64,000 nt of DNA, from assembly GCF_003419895.1 (NCBI RefSeq), contig NZ_QPMM01000011.1, positions 186,001-250,000 of the forward strand, in the 5' to 3' direction. The translations under genes and the position numbers were made by a program. Of the stretch, positions 35,304-44,374 are shown one piece after another. The notes beneath the pieces were generated by a model. It was not told the DNA's origin. It saw nothing but the letters and a program-made list of their open reading frames with translations, and ran no database searches. Source of the stretch: Chitinophaga silvatica (GTDB lineage Bacteria > Bacteroidota > Bacteroidia > Chitinophagales > Chitinophagaceae). The stretch's first letter is position 1, and each line of letters starts with the position of its first letter.

Positions 35304-36071
35304 TTACGGGGTAACCGGTAAGCCGGACACCTCCACCATTGACAGCGCATTGAATGCACCATTCCGCAGACTGTAAAGGGCTCCATTGATTAGCTGGAAG
35401 AACTCAACACCCAGGACTAAGAAAATGGGGTGCGTGCTGCCGGCGGTCAGGGTGACCTGTTGGCTCATCGCCAATGGCGGGGCTGCTTCCAGCGCGATAT
35501 CACTAGAATCAGCATAGCCATTGACGAAGGTTTCAGCCTCGAAATCAATAGCTGCAGCTCCGACCCTGATTTTACAGTGAGTAGCGGCAGCAGGTGCTGA
35601 AACCATGTTGAGGGCATCGAATACCGGAATGTTGACGGTTGCCGTACCGGCCGCGCGATCAATTACTGCAGTATAGGGCGCAAAAATGGTAGACCCTAAC
35701 CGCGCATTACTGTTAAATTCAAAGCCTTTCAGCAATTCCGCCTCCCCATCGATCACGTTACGCTGACCTCTGGCGTTAGTCGCATCCGCCTGGATAACCT
35801 TCACCATCATACGTGTAAGTCTGCCAGTTACATAACTGTCACTTACATTCATCAGCAATGGACGGAAGGCAGTACGCAGCAGCTTTCCAGCTTTGCCGGC
35901 ACGTCCGAATTCGGCCCCATTCTCACGGGTACGGACAAACGCCGGATCATTGGCAATCCTGTTTCCATCAACGCCGCCTTTTTCCCTGGCTAAATTCCCG
36001 GCTTTGGTCTTGTAAAAGGTGATATTACCAATCGTGCCTTTTAATGGGATAATTCCGCCTTGTTTTGCCAT
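35304..36071 (-). CDS. Unidentified 255-residue island protein
   Basis: Start chosen at the ATG at 36071, giving MAKQGGIIPLKGTIGNITFY; upstream in-frame codons look non-coding. The N-terminal part is basic with polar motifs (RTRENGAEFGRAGKAGKLLR, residues about 48-67), and the C-terminal part (about 125-250) is beta-rich with Ala/Val-rich strands, perhaps a jelly-roll or Ig-like sandwich. No signal peptide or membrane helix. The N-terminal style recalls Bacteroidota families such as DUF6266, but identity is not claimed. Confidence 0.65.
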   Translation of the reverse strand: MAKQGGIIPLKGTIGNITFYKTKAGNLAREKGGVDGNRIANDPAFVRTRENGAEFGRAGKAGKLLRTAFRPLLMNVSDSYVTGRLTRMMVKVIQADATNARGQRNVIDGEAELLKGFEFNSNARLGSTIFAPYTAVIDRAAGTATVNIPVFDALNMVSAPAAATHCKIRVGAAAIDFEAETFVNGYADSSDIALEAAPPLAMSQQVTLTAGSTHPIFLVLGVEFFQLINGALYSLRNGAFNALSMVEVSGLPVTP

Positions 36072-36211
36072 AAAACACAATTTTGGATTAATGATATAGG
36101 CTTTTCCATAGCCAAGCCTTACGGGCTCACATCTGCGCAGGATGCTGTAATTTTGATTACAACCACCAAACAAAAGCCGGTAGCCAATCCTACAAAATTT
36201 CCATTCCGATT

Positions 36212-36424
36212 ATGCCAAAATCACATAAAATAGTACCTACTCGCATAGTGATTTATGCAAAAGATGTCATGAACATTACCGGCAGAAGTGAGCGAACGTC
36301 CAGGAAGATTTTACAGCAGATCCGGCAGGCTACCGGGAAAAAGCGGGGAGACATGATAACTATTATAGAGTTTTGCCAGTTTACCGGCATAGCTCAACAC
36401 CTGGTCACGGACTTTTTACTATAG
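36212..36424 (+). CDS. Small HTH DNA-binding protein
   Basis: 70 residues. YAKDVMNITGRSERTSRKIL and MITIIEFCQFTGI form a compact helical pattern seen in many small Bacteroidota proteins of presumed DNA-binding function. It is the last gene before the right end of the island and divergent from the 255-residue gene; a recombination directionality or regulatory role is possible. Confidence 0.6.
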   Translation: MPKSHKIVPTRIVIYAKDVMNITGRSERTSRKILQQIRQATGKKRGDMITIIEFCQFTGIAQHLVTDFLL

Positions 36425-36665
36425 GGCCGATTTCAGTCTGAAACCCGTATCAGACGTGTATAAAGCGTGTGTAACTGTTAATAAGTTTTAGTGTGTTTTG
36501 TGCTGATTCAGCAATGCTTTTCGTATATTTGTAGTGGTTATAAGTTCTTTACAATCCAGCACAAAGTAAGCTATTCCAGAAGGATACAAATTCGGATACA
36601 TAAGCTTTTAAAACCGTGAAAAGTGGCTCTGATAGAGCTTTTGATATAGTCCCAACGGGATCACA
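36425..36665. repeat. Right end of the island with attR core
   Basis: No gene. Direct GGATAC motifs at 36582 and 36594 (GGATACAAATTCGGATAC) precede the 18-bp attR core agtcccaacgggatcaca at 36648-36665. The mini-island has the same arrangement at its right end. Confidence 0.75.
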
Positions 36666-36668
36666 GAG

Positions 36669-36703
36669 AAAGAAACATCCTAATTTAGGGTGTTTCTTTT
36701 TTT
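36669..36703 (+). terminator. Displaced native tRNA-Lys terminator
   Basis: Stem AAGAAACATCC/GGGTGTTTCTT (one G-U pair) with a T run begins four bases after attR. Before integration it would have stood right behind the tRNA gene. Confidence 0.65.
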
Positions 36704-36943
36704 ACGGCAATTAAATCTCTGAATAGCTGTTTCCCCTAATATTCTACTCCATTTATCAATATTTAAAACATTTACAGAATGTAATTATTGGCCACTGATT
36801 TTATCTGGTGAAATGAAATAGTAATTTCATGCCAACCTGATTCCCTGCAAAATGAGACTATCAGTTTGTATTTTGAGACGATTTGATGAAGTCACTTACC
36901 TATTTTTACCAATCCATTTAATAATGATACTTGAACGAAACGT

Positions 36944-38086
36944 ATGAAAACTGAGGCATCTGGGGTTTTGGCCCGTCCAATGAAAAATATTAAACTTTCC
37001 ACGAAACCACATTACCCAATATTAGACGGATTACGAGGTATTGCAGCCATTATCGTTGTAACCTTTCATTTGACCGAGCCATTAGGAACCGGGCATCTGG
37101 ATATATTGGTTAATCATGGCTACCTGGCTGTTGACTTTTTCTTCCTGTTATCTGGTTTTGTGATCGGCTATGCATATGACGATCGCTGGCAGAAGATGAC
37201 CATGAGTACTTTCTTTAAGCGCCGGATCGAAAGGCTTCAACCGATGCTCGTATTGGGAATGACCCTCGGGGCAATTGGGTTCTATTTTACAGATTCAACT
37301 ATCTGGCCACTTATTCATACTATTCCTGTTTGGAAAATGTTGCTGGTGATGCTCATCGGGTATACAATTTTACCTGTACCATTATCAATGGATATAAGAG
37401 GGTGGGAGGAAATGCATCCGCTTAACAGTGTTGGCTGGTCGTTGTTCTTTGAATACATAGCCAATATCCTGTATGCCATCGGAATCAGGAAGTTCTCAAA
37501 AACAGCATTAAGTATTCTGGTGCTGATCTCGGCAATAGCACTCGCTCATCTGGCCATTTCCAACGGAGATGTTAGCGGGGGGTGGACACTAAACACAGAG
37601 CAGGTACGTGTGGGTATCACCCGCATGATGTATCCCTTCTTTGCAGGTTTGCTACTTTCACGAATAGCCAAGCCTACACAGATTAAGCATGCCTTTCTAT
37701 GGTGCAGCCTTTTAGTAGCCCTGGTATTGTATATGCCTCGTATAGGCGGTGCGGAGCACCTTTGGATGAATGGTATTTACGAATCTGTATGTATCATACT
37801 TATTTTCCCGCTTATTGTTTATCTGGGTGCTAGTGGAGTAGTTCATACTCAAACTGAAAGCAGGATTTGCAAATTCCTGGGCGATATATCCTATCCGCTT
37901 TACCTGGTACATTATCCGCTTGTTTATTTTTACGTTGCCTGGATCAGTAATAATAAAGGAGTAACTATTTTACAGGCATGGCCTTATGCATTATTGATTC
38001 TTATAGGTAGTATTATACTGGCTTATGCAACATTGAAATGGTATGATGAGCCGGTTCGTAAGTGGCTGAGAAAAAAACTTGGGTAA
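36944..38086 (+). CDS. Acyltransferase 3 family membrane protein (OafA/YrhL-like)
   Basis: 380 residues with about ten hydrophobic segments. LDGLRGIAAIIVVTFHL near residue 27 carries the family's catalytic-type His; FFLLSGFVIGYAY and FFKRRIERLQP follow, and the end has SYPLYLVHYPLVYFY. These inner-membrane proteins acetylate or otherwise acylate polysaccharides, lipids or antibiotics. An in-frame Met at residue 17 (MKNIKLS) is an alternative start. It ends in a terminator and has no informative partner. Confidence 0.85.
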   Translation: MKTEASGVLARPMKNIKLSTKPHYPILDGLRGIAAIIVVTFHLTEPLGTGHLDILVNHGYLAVDFFFLLSGFVIGYAYDDRWQKMTMSTFFKRRIERLQPMLVLGMTLGAIGFYFTDSTIWPLIHTIPVWKMLLVMLIGYTILPVPLSMDIRGWEEMHPLNSVGWSLFFEYIANILYAIGIRKFSKTALSILVLISAIALAHLAISNGDVSGGWTLNTEQVRVGITRMMYPFFAGLLLSRIAKPTQIKHAFLWCSLLVALVLYMPRIGGAEHLWMNGIYESVCIILIFPLIVYLGASGVVHTQTESRICKFLGDISYPLYLVHYPLVYFYVAWISNNKGVTILQAWPYALLILIGSIILAYATLKWYDEPVRKWLRKKLG

Positions 38087-38110
38087 GATTAAGATCATTC
38101 AAATTATCTT

Positions 38111-38143
38111 AAAGCCGTCTCTACATCTTAGAGGCGGTTTTTT
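38111..38143 (+). terminator. Rho-independent terminator
   Basis: Stem AAAGCCGTCTC/GAGGCGGTTTT with two G-U pairs and a T run, 25 nt after the acyltransferase stop. Confidence 0.75.
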
Positions 38144-38248
38144 GTTTTTAGAATCCTGGCTCAACCAACCCCTAATAAAGTCGCTTTTTACCCCTTAAAA
38201 TTAAGAAACAGCCACTATTTTTGATAGACTGTAAAATAAGTTATAACC

Positions 38249-38683
38249 ATGGCATTTATTAATCCTTACATCCACTTCAACGGAAATGCTGAAGAGGCAT
38301 TTTTGTTTTATAAATCAGTATTTGGAGGCGAATTCGAAAAGATGTTCCGGTATAAAGATCTGTTAGGCACTGAACATCCGATATCTGAAAATGAGGCAAA
38401 TAGAATTATGCATATAGCCTTGCCAATTGGTACAAATAATGTGTTATTGGGTAGTGATGTTTTGGAGATAATGGGGCATGTAAATGAAAGGGATAACAGG
38501 AATACTATATCCATTAGTGCGGAAAGTCGGGAAGAGGCCGATAAATTATTCAGCGGGCTATCGAAAGGAGGGGGAGTAGAAATGCCAATGGCTGATGGAC
38601 CCTGGGGTTCGTACTTTGGAATGTTTACGGACAAATTTGGAATTCAATGGATGGTAGACTTTTCTATCAAAATAAAAGAATAA
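38249..38683 (+). CDS. VOC-superfamily protein (PhnB/glyoxalase-like)
   Basis: 144 residues. PYIHFNGNAEEAFLFYKSVFGG, MHIALPIG, LLGSDVLE and DKFGIQWMVDF are the conserved blocks of PhnB-like VOC proteins (beta-alpha-beta-beta-beta repeats). The usual function of this subgroup is unknown; some members bind metal or confer resistance. A -7-like TATTTTTG lies at 38216-38223. It precedes a RibD-like reductase by 34 nt, probably in one operon. Confidence 0.85.
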   Translation: MAFINPYIHFNGNAEEAFLFYKSVFGGEFEKMFRYKDLLGTEHPISENEANRIMHIALPIGTNNVLLGSDVLEIMGHVNERDNRNTISISAESREEADKLFSGLSKGGGVEMPMADGPWGSYFGMFTDKFGIQWMVDFSIKIKE

Positions 38684-38717
38684 AAGTTATAAAACAGGAA
38701 GATAAAAATCTATCAGA

Positions 38718-39287
38718 ATGAAAAAACTAGTATTTGGAATCAATCTTACTATCGATGGCTGTTGTGACCATACGAAAGGAACTGGTGATGAAGAAATTCA
38801 TGAATATTTTGCAAACCTGATAAGGGAGGCAGATGTACTTGTTTATGGACGAAAAACCTATGAGTTAATGGTTCCCTTTTGGCCCGATATAGCTAAAGAT
38901 CTTTCAGGACCAACAAAATCAATCAATGATTTTGCGCTGGCATTCGATGCTGTGGACAAAATTGTCGTTTTTTCTCACACGTTAGATAAAGTGGAAAACC
39001 CGAAAGTGGAAGTTGTAAATACTGACCTTAAGGAGGAGATAATTAAATTGAAACAGGGAGAAGGTAAAGATATTTTATTAGGAGGAGTTGATCTTCCCTC
39101 ACAGCTTGTGGCACTTGATTTGATTGATGAATATCGTATTGTAATTCAACCCTATATAGTGGGAGAAGGAAGACGGTTGTTTGATGATGTTAACTTGCTT
39201 GAGAAATTAAAGTTAGAACTTGTTGAGTCGAAACAGTTAAAATCAGGAGCAATTGCGCTTCATTATGTAAAGAATCCTCGCTCTTAA
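38718..39287 (+). CDS. Dihydrofolate-reductase-family protein (RibD C-terminal type)
   Basis: 189 residues. NLTIDGCCDHTKG, LVYGRKTYELMVPFW, VFSHTLDKVENPKV and DILLGGVDLPSQLV fit the RibD C-terminal/YyaP-type reductase fold that binds NADPH. Function of these stand-alone members is unknown. Likely co-transcribed with the preceding VOC gene. Confidence 0.85.
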   Translation: MKKLVFGINLTIDGCCDHTKGTGDEEIHEYFANLIREADVLVYGRKTYELMVPFWPDIAKDLSGPTKSINDFALAFDAVDKIVVFSHTLDKVENPKVEVVNTDLKEEIIKLKQGEGKDILLGGVDLPSQLVALDLIDEYRIVIQPYIVGEGRRLFDDVNLLEKLKLELVESKQLKSGAIALHYVKNPRS

Positions 39288-39643
39288 TAAACAAGTTTAA
39301 TTAGTCTTCTGGGTCCATTAATATCACAACTTGTATAATCTGTATCATGTGGTATTGATATTTTATGTTTCATATCTGGTTGATGTTTATGTATTGTTTT
39401 TATTCAAATTTGCACTTGAGTGTACATACTCCTGTGCAGTGTCTGTGGCTCCGTAGATACCATTCTATTTACATAAATAATCAGAAATTTTACCTAAGTG
39501 GTTATTAAAAAAATGCTCTTTCATCTATTAGACAGTAAAAACTCCAATTTGGTCACATAATTTCTACAATTCATCACATCAGTTGAGTACAGTATAATTC
39601 CCGGAATTATCTTGCTGTCACAATTTAACTTTGAAAACCAGAT
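39288..39643. other. Intergenic region, mostly featureless
   Basis: About 355 AT-rich bases. The only signal seen is a -7-like TAACTTTG at 39626-39633, 10 nt before the next start; that spacing leaves almost no leader, and no TTTG at the right distance is present. Confidence 0.4.
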
Positions 39644-40924
39644 ATGAAAATCAGTGCTTTATTATTGTTATGCCTAATTGTAACGGGTAGTTGGCAATCT
39701 CGCCCGGAAATGCCTTCCCTGCATGAACAAGTTGGTATCCAAACAGATGAAATTTTTGAGAAACTAATAAAGATCCGAAGAGATTTTCATTCCTACCCGG
39801 AGCTGGCAGGAAAAGAAGTACGTACCCAGAAAATAATAGCAGAATATTTGAAAGATTTAGGGATGGAAGTCGACACTACAATATATGGACATAGTGTTGT
39901 AGGGATTTTGCATGGAAGTAAACCAGGCAGAAATGTAGCGTGGAGATCTGATATGGACGCATTAGCCAGTAATTTTCCCGACAAAGTAGATTTTAGCTCA
40001 AAAGTTAATGGAGTGCAACAGGGTTGCGGACATGATATACATATGGCAATTGGACTGGGAATTGCCGAAATTTTGGCGAAAAATAAAGAGTCGATAAACG
40101 GAACAATGTATTTCATTTTTCAACCTGAAGAAGAAACATTTGTTGGTGCAAAAGAAATGATTGCTCATGGCTTATTTTCTAAAATACATCCCGACGAGAT
40201 TTATGGATTGCATATTACTCCCTTACCCGTTGGGCAAATTATGGTGAAGCCAAATGAAATGTATGCCTATCAGAAAGGGGTAAGAATCAACCTGAAAAAT
40301 AATTTATCAAAAGAAGAAGGAGCAGATCTTGCAAAATTAATTTATAATTCTTTATCTCGTTTTCAACCAAATACTAAGCCATGGAAAATTCAACATATCA
40401 TTGATCCTGAAAGCGGATTAATAAATCCAAATACTATATATAAAGACTACTTGATCATGGATGAGCAATTCAGGATTTATTCAGAGAAAAATGAGCTGTT
40501 TTTAGAAACCTATCTTTATGAAACAAATCAGTCAAACCTTCAAAAAATCATTCCAAAGATTAAACGACTAATCGGAGAAACTAAATATAAGAATCAACTA
40601 TTGTCTGTTTCTTACACACAGGAAAATCCAACTATCATGAATGCTAAAAAGCTGACTAATGGGGCAATCAATACATTGAATCAAATTTATGGTCCTGATT
40701 TAATAACGCCTGATTACGGACAAGTGCCTTATTTTAATGATGACTTCTCTTACTTTCAACAAGAGATTCCAGGAGTATATTTTTTCTTAGGTGGTTCTAA
40801 TTTTGGTAAAGGAATTATTGCAATGAATCATGCACCCAATTTTAATGTTGATGAAGAAAGTATAAGGGTAGGAGTTAGAAGTTTTTCATCTTTAATGCTG
40901 GAAAGACTGAAGAATAAGAGATGA
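39644..40924 (+). CDS. M20-family amidohydrolase/peptidase, exported
   Basis: 426 residues. A hydrophobic leader (about 1-18) suggests export. IRRDFHSYPELAGKEVRT opens the M20D domain; WRSDMDALA, QQGCGHDIHMA, FIFQPEEETFVGA and YGLHITPLPVG supply the metal ligands (Asp, Cys, His, Glu-Glu, His). The Cys-Gly-His-Asp arrangement is that of N-acyl amino-acid or hippurate-type amidohydrolases, which deacylate amino-acid conjugates. A dimerisation domain is inserted at about 205-320. Substrate unknown. Confidence 0.85.
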   Translation: MKISALLLLCLIVTGSWQSRPEMPSLHEQVGIQTDEIFEKLIKIRRDFHSYPELAGKEVRTQKIIAEYLKDLGMEVDTTIYGHSVVGILHGSKPGRNVAWRSDMDALASNFPDKVDFSSKVNGVQQGCGHDIHMAIGLGIAEILAKNKESINGTMYFIFQPEEETFVGAKEMIAHGLFSKIHPDEIYGLHITPLPVGQIMVKPNEMYAYQKGVRINLKNNLSKEEGADLAKLIYNSLSRFQPNTKPWKIQHIIDPESGLINPNTIYKDYLIMDEQFRIYSEKNELFLETYLYETNQSNLQKIIPKIKRLIGETKYKNQLLSVSYTQENPTIMNAKKLTNGAINTLNQIYGPDLITPDYGQVPYFNDDFSYFQQEIPGVYFFLGGSNFGKGIIAMNHAPNFNVDEESIRVGVRSFSSLMLERLKNKR

Positions 40925-40964
40925 ATTCTATACCACAATAAATTCAATGCATATTATTTGATCT

Positions 40965-41411
40965 CTACCTGTTTTCTATCCATTCTACCATCAATTTGCG
41001 TTCTGAAAAGAGCCATTTTTCTTCATGCTTAATGAATTTGTCTTCATAGCGAATAGCGGCAACCATCAATTTCTGAATACCATCCGTGATTGTTAGGTGA
41101 TGTGCCATGCAATAGGTGATTCCTGTTGCCTCTTCACCGCTTAATTGAACGGTACTTTGGCCATTGAAGTGCATAGTAGCGTTGTAAGTATTCAGGTTGT
41201 CAAAAACTGGAAACAGGTCTTTCCTGCTTTTAATTACCTGCGATGGGGTTGCAGATTTAGGGTCATAATAAACCTCAAAGATAGTGTCTTCGGTAAACAA
41301 GTCCATTTGCCCCTGTGCATTTCTTGAATCAGCATAAAAAGCGTAATTGTCTACTAATTCACGGATAGCTAATCGATCTTCTGCTTCTGCAATTTTTTGT
41401 TCAATATTCAT
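40965..41411 (-). CDS. SnoaL/NTF2-like protein
   Basis: 148 residues. The IAEAEDRLAIRELVDNYAFYADSRN opening and FTEDTIFEVY followed by ATMHFNGQSTVQL and YCMAHHLTI indicate the SnoaL-like cone-shaped NTF2 fold. Members are isomerases, cyclases or ligand-binding proteins; no activity can be assigned. It lies downstream of an AraC regulator (59-nt gap) and an alpha/beta hydrolase on the same strand. Confidence 0.8.
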   Translation of the reverse strand: MNIEQKIAEAEDRLAIRELVDNYAFYADSRNAQGQMDLFTEDTIFEVYYDPKSATPSQVIKSRKDLFPVFDNLNTYNATMHFNGQSTVQLSGEEATGITYCMAHHLTITDGIQKLMVAAIRYEDKFIKHEEKWLFSERKLMVEWIENR

Positions 41412-41470
41412 TTTGTTATTTTTAAGGTTAAACTATTGTTTAGGAATTTTAATAATTCCTAAGAGATATA

Positions 41471-42385
41471 TCAATTGAATGATTGCCTGTATTTCAACGG
41501 AGAAACCCCTGTTTTGGTTTTAAAAAATTTATGGAAAGATTGAGGATGCTCAAATCCCAAAGTATAGGCAACTTGAGCAACAGATGAAGTACTTGTAGAT
41601 AATATTTCTTTAGCTTTTTCAATTATTTTGTTGTGAATGTGTTGTTGTGCATTCAAACCAGTGGTCGAACGAAGCATATCGCTGAGATAGTGGGGAGATA
41701 CATATAATTGTTCTGCCAGATATTGAACTGTTGGTATTCCTTTTAAAAGTGGAGCTTCCTTGTCGAAATAATTATCCAGAAGAGTTTCCAATCTAATCAG
41801 CAGATCGGTATTAACGGCTTTTCTGGTAATAAATTGACGTTTGTAAAAGCGGTTACTATAATTTAAAAGTAGGTTGATTTGCGTTACAATAACATCCTGA
41901 CTGAAATCATCAATACGCTGTTTTAACTCATCATCAATACTTTCAAAAATAGAAAGAATAGTTACTTTTTCTTTGGCAGATAAATGCAAAGCTTCATTAG
42001 TAGCGTATGAAAAAAAATAGTATTTCTTAATCAGATTAGCTAACGGATAAGGCTGCAGGAAGTCGGGATGTACAAAAAGGCTTATACCCTCAGATTCATC
42101 ATCATCCGGGGCTGTAACTAACTGGTTAGGAGAAATGAAAACCATACCTCCTTCGTCAAAGTCGTAATATCCCTGTCCATATTTTACTTTGCCGCTAAGA
42201 TTAGGCTTATAGGAGATTTTATAAAAATCGAGGAGTACCACTTCTGGAAATTCTTCTTTTACATTTTTTACATCTTTATTCCTTACTAATCCCACCAGTG
42301 GATGCAACGGCTCGGGAAGATGGAGCATCCGAAATAATTGTGAGATTGAATTAATTCTATATGGAGAATTATCTGTCTTTTTCAT
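41471..42385 (-). CDS. AraC-family transcription regulator
   Basis: 304 residues: a cupin-like N-terminal part (about 35-170) and two HTH motifs in the last 100 residues (VQYLAEQLYVSPHYLSDMLRS and VAQVAYTLGFEHPQSFHKFFK as separate blocks, with VSPLKYRQSF at the end). The same-strand neighbours (hydrolase upstream, SnoaL-like downstream) and the divergent SDR are its likely targets. Confidence 0.9.
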   Translation of the reverse strand: MKKTDNSPYRINSISQLFRMLHLPEPLHPLVGLVRNKDVKNVKEEFPEVVLLDFYKISYKPNLSGKVKYGQGYYDFDEGGMVFISPNQLVTAPDDDESEGISLFVHPDFLQPYPLANLIKKYYFFSYATNEALHLSAKEKVTILSIFESIDDELKQRIDDFSQDVIVTQINLLLNYSNRFYKRQFITRKAVNTDLLIRLETLLDNYFDKEAPLLKGIPTVQYLAEQLYVSPHYLSDMLRSTTGLNAQQHIHNKIIEKAKEILSTSTSSVAQVAYTLGFEHPQSFHKFFKTKTGVSPLKYRQSFN

Positions 42386-42462
42386 CTCTGAAATTTATTA
42401 AGTTTTATATTCCCGGAAATTCCATTCCTATTGATGGGCGGAGAAACTTCCGGGAATATCAA

Positions 42463-43416
42463 TTATAATTTTTCCACGAAAAATGACTTTAGTTTCTCGA
42501 TTACAGGTGTTATATATTCCATATTCCAGTAAAGATCAACGTGTGTTGCATTTTGAATTACAAAGGCTTCCTTAGGCTCTTTTGCTTTTGAAATGGCTTC
42601 TTTTGTCATCCATTGTGTAACTGCATTGGAACCATAAATCATCAAAAGCGGACGTGGTGCAATTAAATCTATAAAATTAAAGGCATCGAAAGCTGCTAGT
42701 CGATCTACACTTTTCCAGACGAATGATTTAGCACTACGCGGATGTTCTCCTAATTTAGTACAATAATATTTCCAACCCTCATAAATGTGCTGACCCCCCG
42801 CTTTTGCTTCAGCTTCTGACGCAGGAAATAAAGGAAAGGTAGCAGGTTCAGCTCCATTTGCTTCAGCATTTCTGGCTTGAGCAGCTAAATCCAGCATTCC
42901 TTGAATTACTGAAGGAGATTGAGTTCCATCTGCACCATTTCTGAATTGGCGACCCATGCATGCCCCGCTAACAGTAGCAATTGCTTTTACTCTGTGGTCG
43001 GTTGATGCAGCAGTTATACCATAGCCGCCTGAAGCACAGAGACCAAGAATTCCTATTTGCGTTGAATCAACCTCAGCAACTGTATTCAGAAATGAGATTG
43101 CAGCTTTTAAATCCTCCACTCTTTGTGCCGGATCTTCCAACCCTCTGGGTATACCTTCGCTTTCTCCCTGAAAAGCGGCATCAAAGGTTAACATTATAAA
43201 CCCTTTTTTGGCTAATAGTCCTGCATATGTTGCTGGCATTTGTTCTTTTACCGCTGACCCCATATGTCCAACTACTATGGCTGGTCCACGTTTTACATTG
43301 GAGTATACGTCTTTGGGTAAATAAAGAATTCCATCGATTTTTATTCCGTTAGAAAGGAATGAGACTTTTTTTTCCTCTACTTCATAAGTAGCATTTTCTT
43401 GATTTGTTGTATTCAT
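42463..43416 (-). CDS. Alpha/beta hydrolase (dienelactone-hydrolase/YcjY-like)
   Basis: 317 residues without signal peptide. The nucleophile region is GILGLCASGGYG (about residues 122-133), with Cys at the classical nucleophile position as in dienelactone-hydrolase-like enzymes, or the nearby Ser may serve. APRPLLMIYG gives the acid region and NATHVDLYW the catalytic His. VVGHMGSAVKEQ near residue 50 is the oxyanion block. Substrate unknown; divergent from an SDR across a clear promoter region. Confidence 0.8.
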   Translation of the reverse strand: MNTTNQENATYEVEEKKVSFLSNGIKIDGILYLPKDVYSNVKRGPAIVVGHMGSAVKEQMPATYAGLLAKKGFIMLTFDAAFQGESEGIPRGLEDPAQRVEDLKAAISFLNTVAEVDSTQIGILGLCASGGYGITAASTDHRVKAIATVSGACMGRQFRNGADGTQSPSVIQGMLDLAAQARNAEANGAEPATFPLFPASEAEAKAGGQHIYEGWKYYCTKLGEHPRSAKSFVWKSVDRLAAFDAFNFIDLIAPRPLLMIYGSNAVTQWMTKEAISKAKEPKEAFVIQNATHVDLYWNMEYITPVIEKLKSFFVEKL

Positions 43417-43505
43417 AAATGATGCTTTAATGATGAATACAAAATTCCTTCACTGTATCATAAAGGTAGTAACTATAATGCCGAAAAAAGTAGTCAAAAT
43501 GCATT

Positions 43506-43536
43506 TTTGGGAGAACCATATAACAAAGTAACTTTG
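43506..43536 (+). promoter_or_regulatory. Promoter TTTG-N19-TAACTTTG for the SDR gene
   Basis: TTTG 43506-43509 and TAACTTTG 43529-43536 with 19-nt spacing, 63 nt upstream of the SDR start. Confidence 0.7.
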
Positions 43537-43599
43537 ATCTAAGCGGCAAACCTGATTTTGCATTTTATCCTCACCTTTACTTAAACAAATTTTAATAAC

Positions 43600-44364
43600 A
43601 TGGTAACGAAAACAGTATTAATTACAGGTGGAGCAACAGGTATAGGAAAACAGACGGCCTTAAAACTAGCCTCAGAGGCTGTTAATGTAGTGATTAGCGG
43701 ACGCCGCGCTGATGTAGGAGCCGAAACTGTAAAGGAAATTGAATCGGTGGCAACGAATGGTGCAAGAGTATTATTTATAAAAAATGATGTTACTAATGAA
43801 GCTCAGGTTAAAGAAATGATTGACCTTATTGTAACTACATTTGGGAGCCTGGATCTGGCAGTAAACAATGCTGGTCTATACAATGAAAGTGCTACCCTGA
43901 ATAATTCTGATTCGGATAGTTTCAAAGCAATGATAGATACGAATATAATGGGGGTATATTATTGTATGAAGTATGAAATAAATCAAATGCTGAAACAAGG
44001 AAAAGGTGCAATAGTTAACCTTGCTTCCATTGCCGGACTTAACGGTATTCCGTTTACAGGTACTTACTGTGCTACAAAGCATGCTGTAGTGGGGCTTACG
44101 AAAGCGGCGGCTTTAGATCATGCAGCTCAGGGGATCCGTATTAATGCTATTGCTCCTGGGGCGGCCCGAACTGCTATTATTGCAAAAGATCTTGAGGGTG
44201 AGTCGGAAAATTACGATGCCGACAGAATTACTTCCATGTTTCCAATGCACCGGATTGGTGACCCTAAAGAAATGGCCAATGGCATTGCCTGGCTTTTATC
44301 TGATGAAGCCAGTTTTGTAACCGGACATATTCTTAGTATTGATGGCGGCTTCCAGGCAAAGTAA
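43600..44364 (+). CDS. Short-chain dehydrogenase/reductase
   Basis: 254 residues, classical SDR size. NAD(P) motif TGGATGIG (9-16), NNAG at about 89-92, Ser143, and YCATK with Tyr156/Lys160; SFVTGHILSIDGGF at the end. Arg35-Arg36 after the second strand suggests NADP preference. The substrate is unknown. Preceded by a good promoter and convergent with the bicupin gene. Confidence 0.9.
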   Translation: MVTKTVLITGGATGIGKQTALKLASEAVNVVISGRRADVGAETVKEIESVATNGARVLFIKNDVTNEAQVKEMIDLIVTTFGSLDLAVNNAGLYNESATLNNSDSDSFKAMIDTNIMGVYYCMKYEINQMLKQGKGAIVNLASIAGLNGIPFTGTYCATKHAVVGLTKAAALDHAAQGIRINAIAPGAARTAIIAKDLEGESENYDADRITSMFPMHRIGDPKEMANGIAWLLSDEASFVTGHILSIDGGFQAK

Positions 44365-44374
44365 TATTAAATAG

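Larger units (their letters stand above)
20712..36665. mobile_element. 16-kb genomic island integrated at tRNA-Lys
   Basis: Bounded by an 18-bp direct repeat of the tRNA 3' end (20712-20729 and 36648-36665), with a tyrosine integrase as the first gene inside. Contents: integrase, RteC-like protein, HTH protein, replication-initiator-like protein, DnaC-like ATPase, two-cyclase Pycsar-like operon with regulator, IS3-family element, SymE/PIN module, XRE regulator, two unidentified proteins and a small HTH. No relaxase or conjugation genes were seen, so the island may be mobilisable in trans or phage-satellite-like. Confidence 0.8.

Noticed and set aside
20712..36665. Conjugative transposon (ICE) with full transfer machinery
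   Set aside because: No relaxase, TraG-type coupling protein or type IV secretion genes were seen in the interval.
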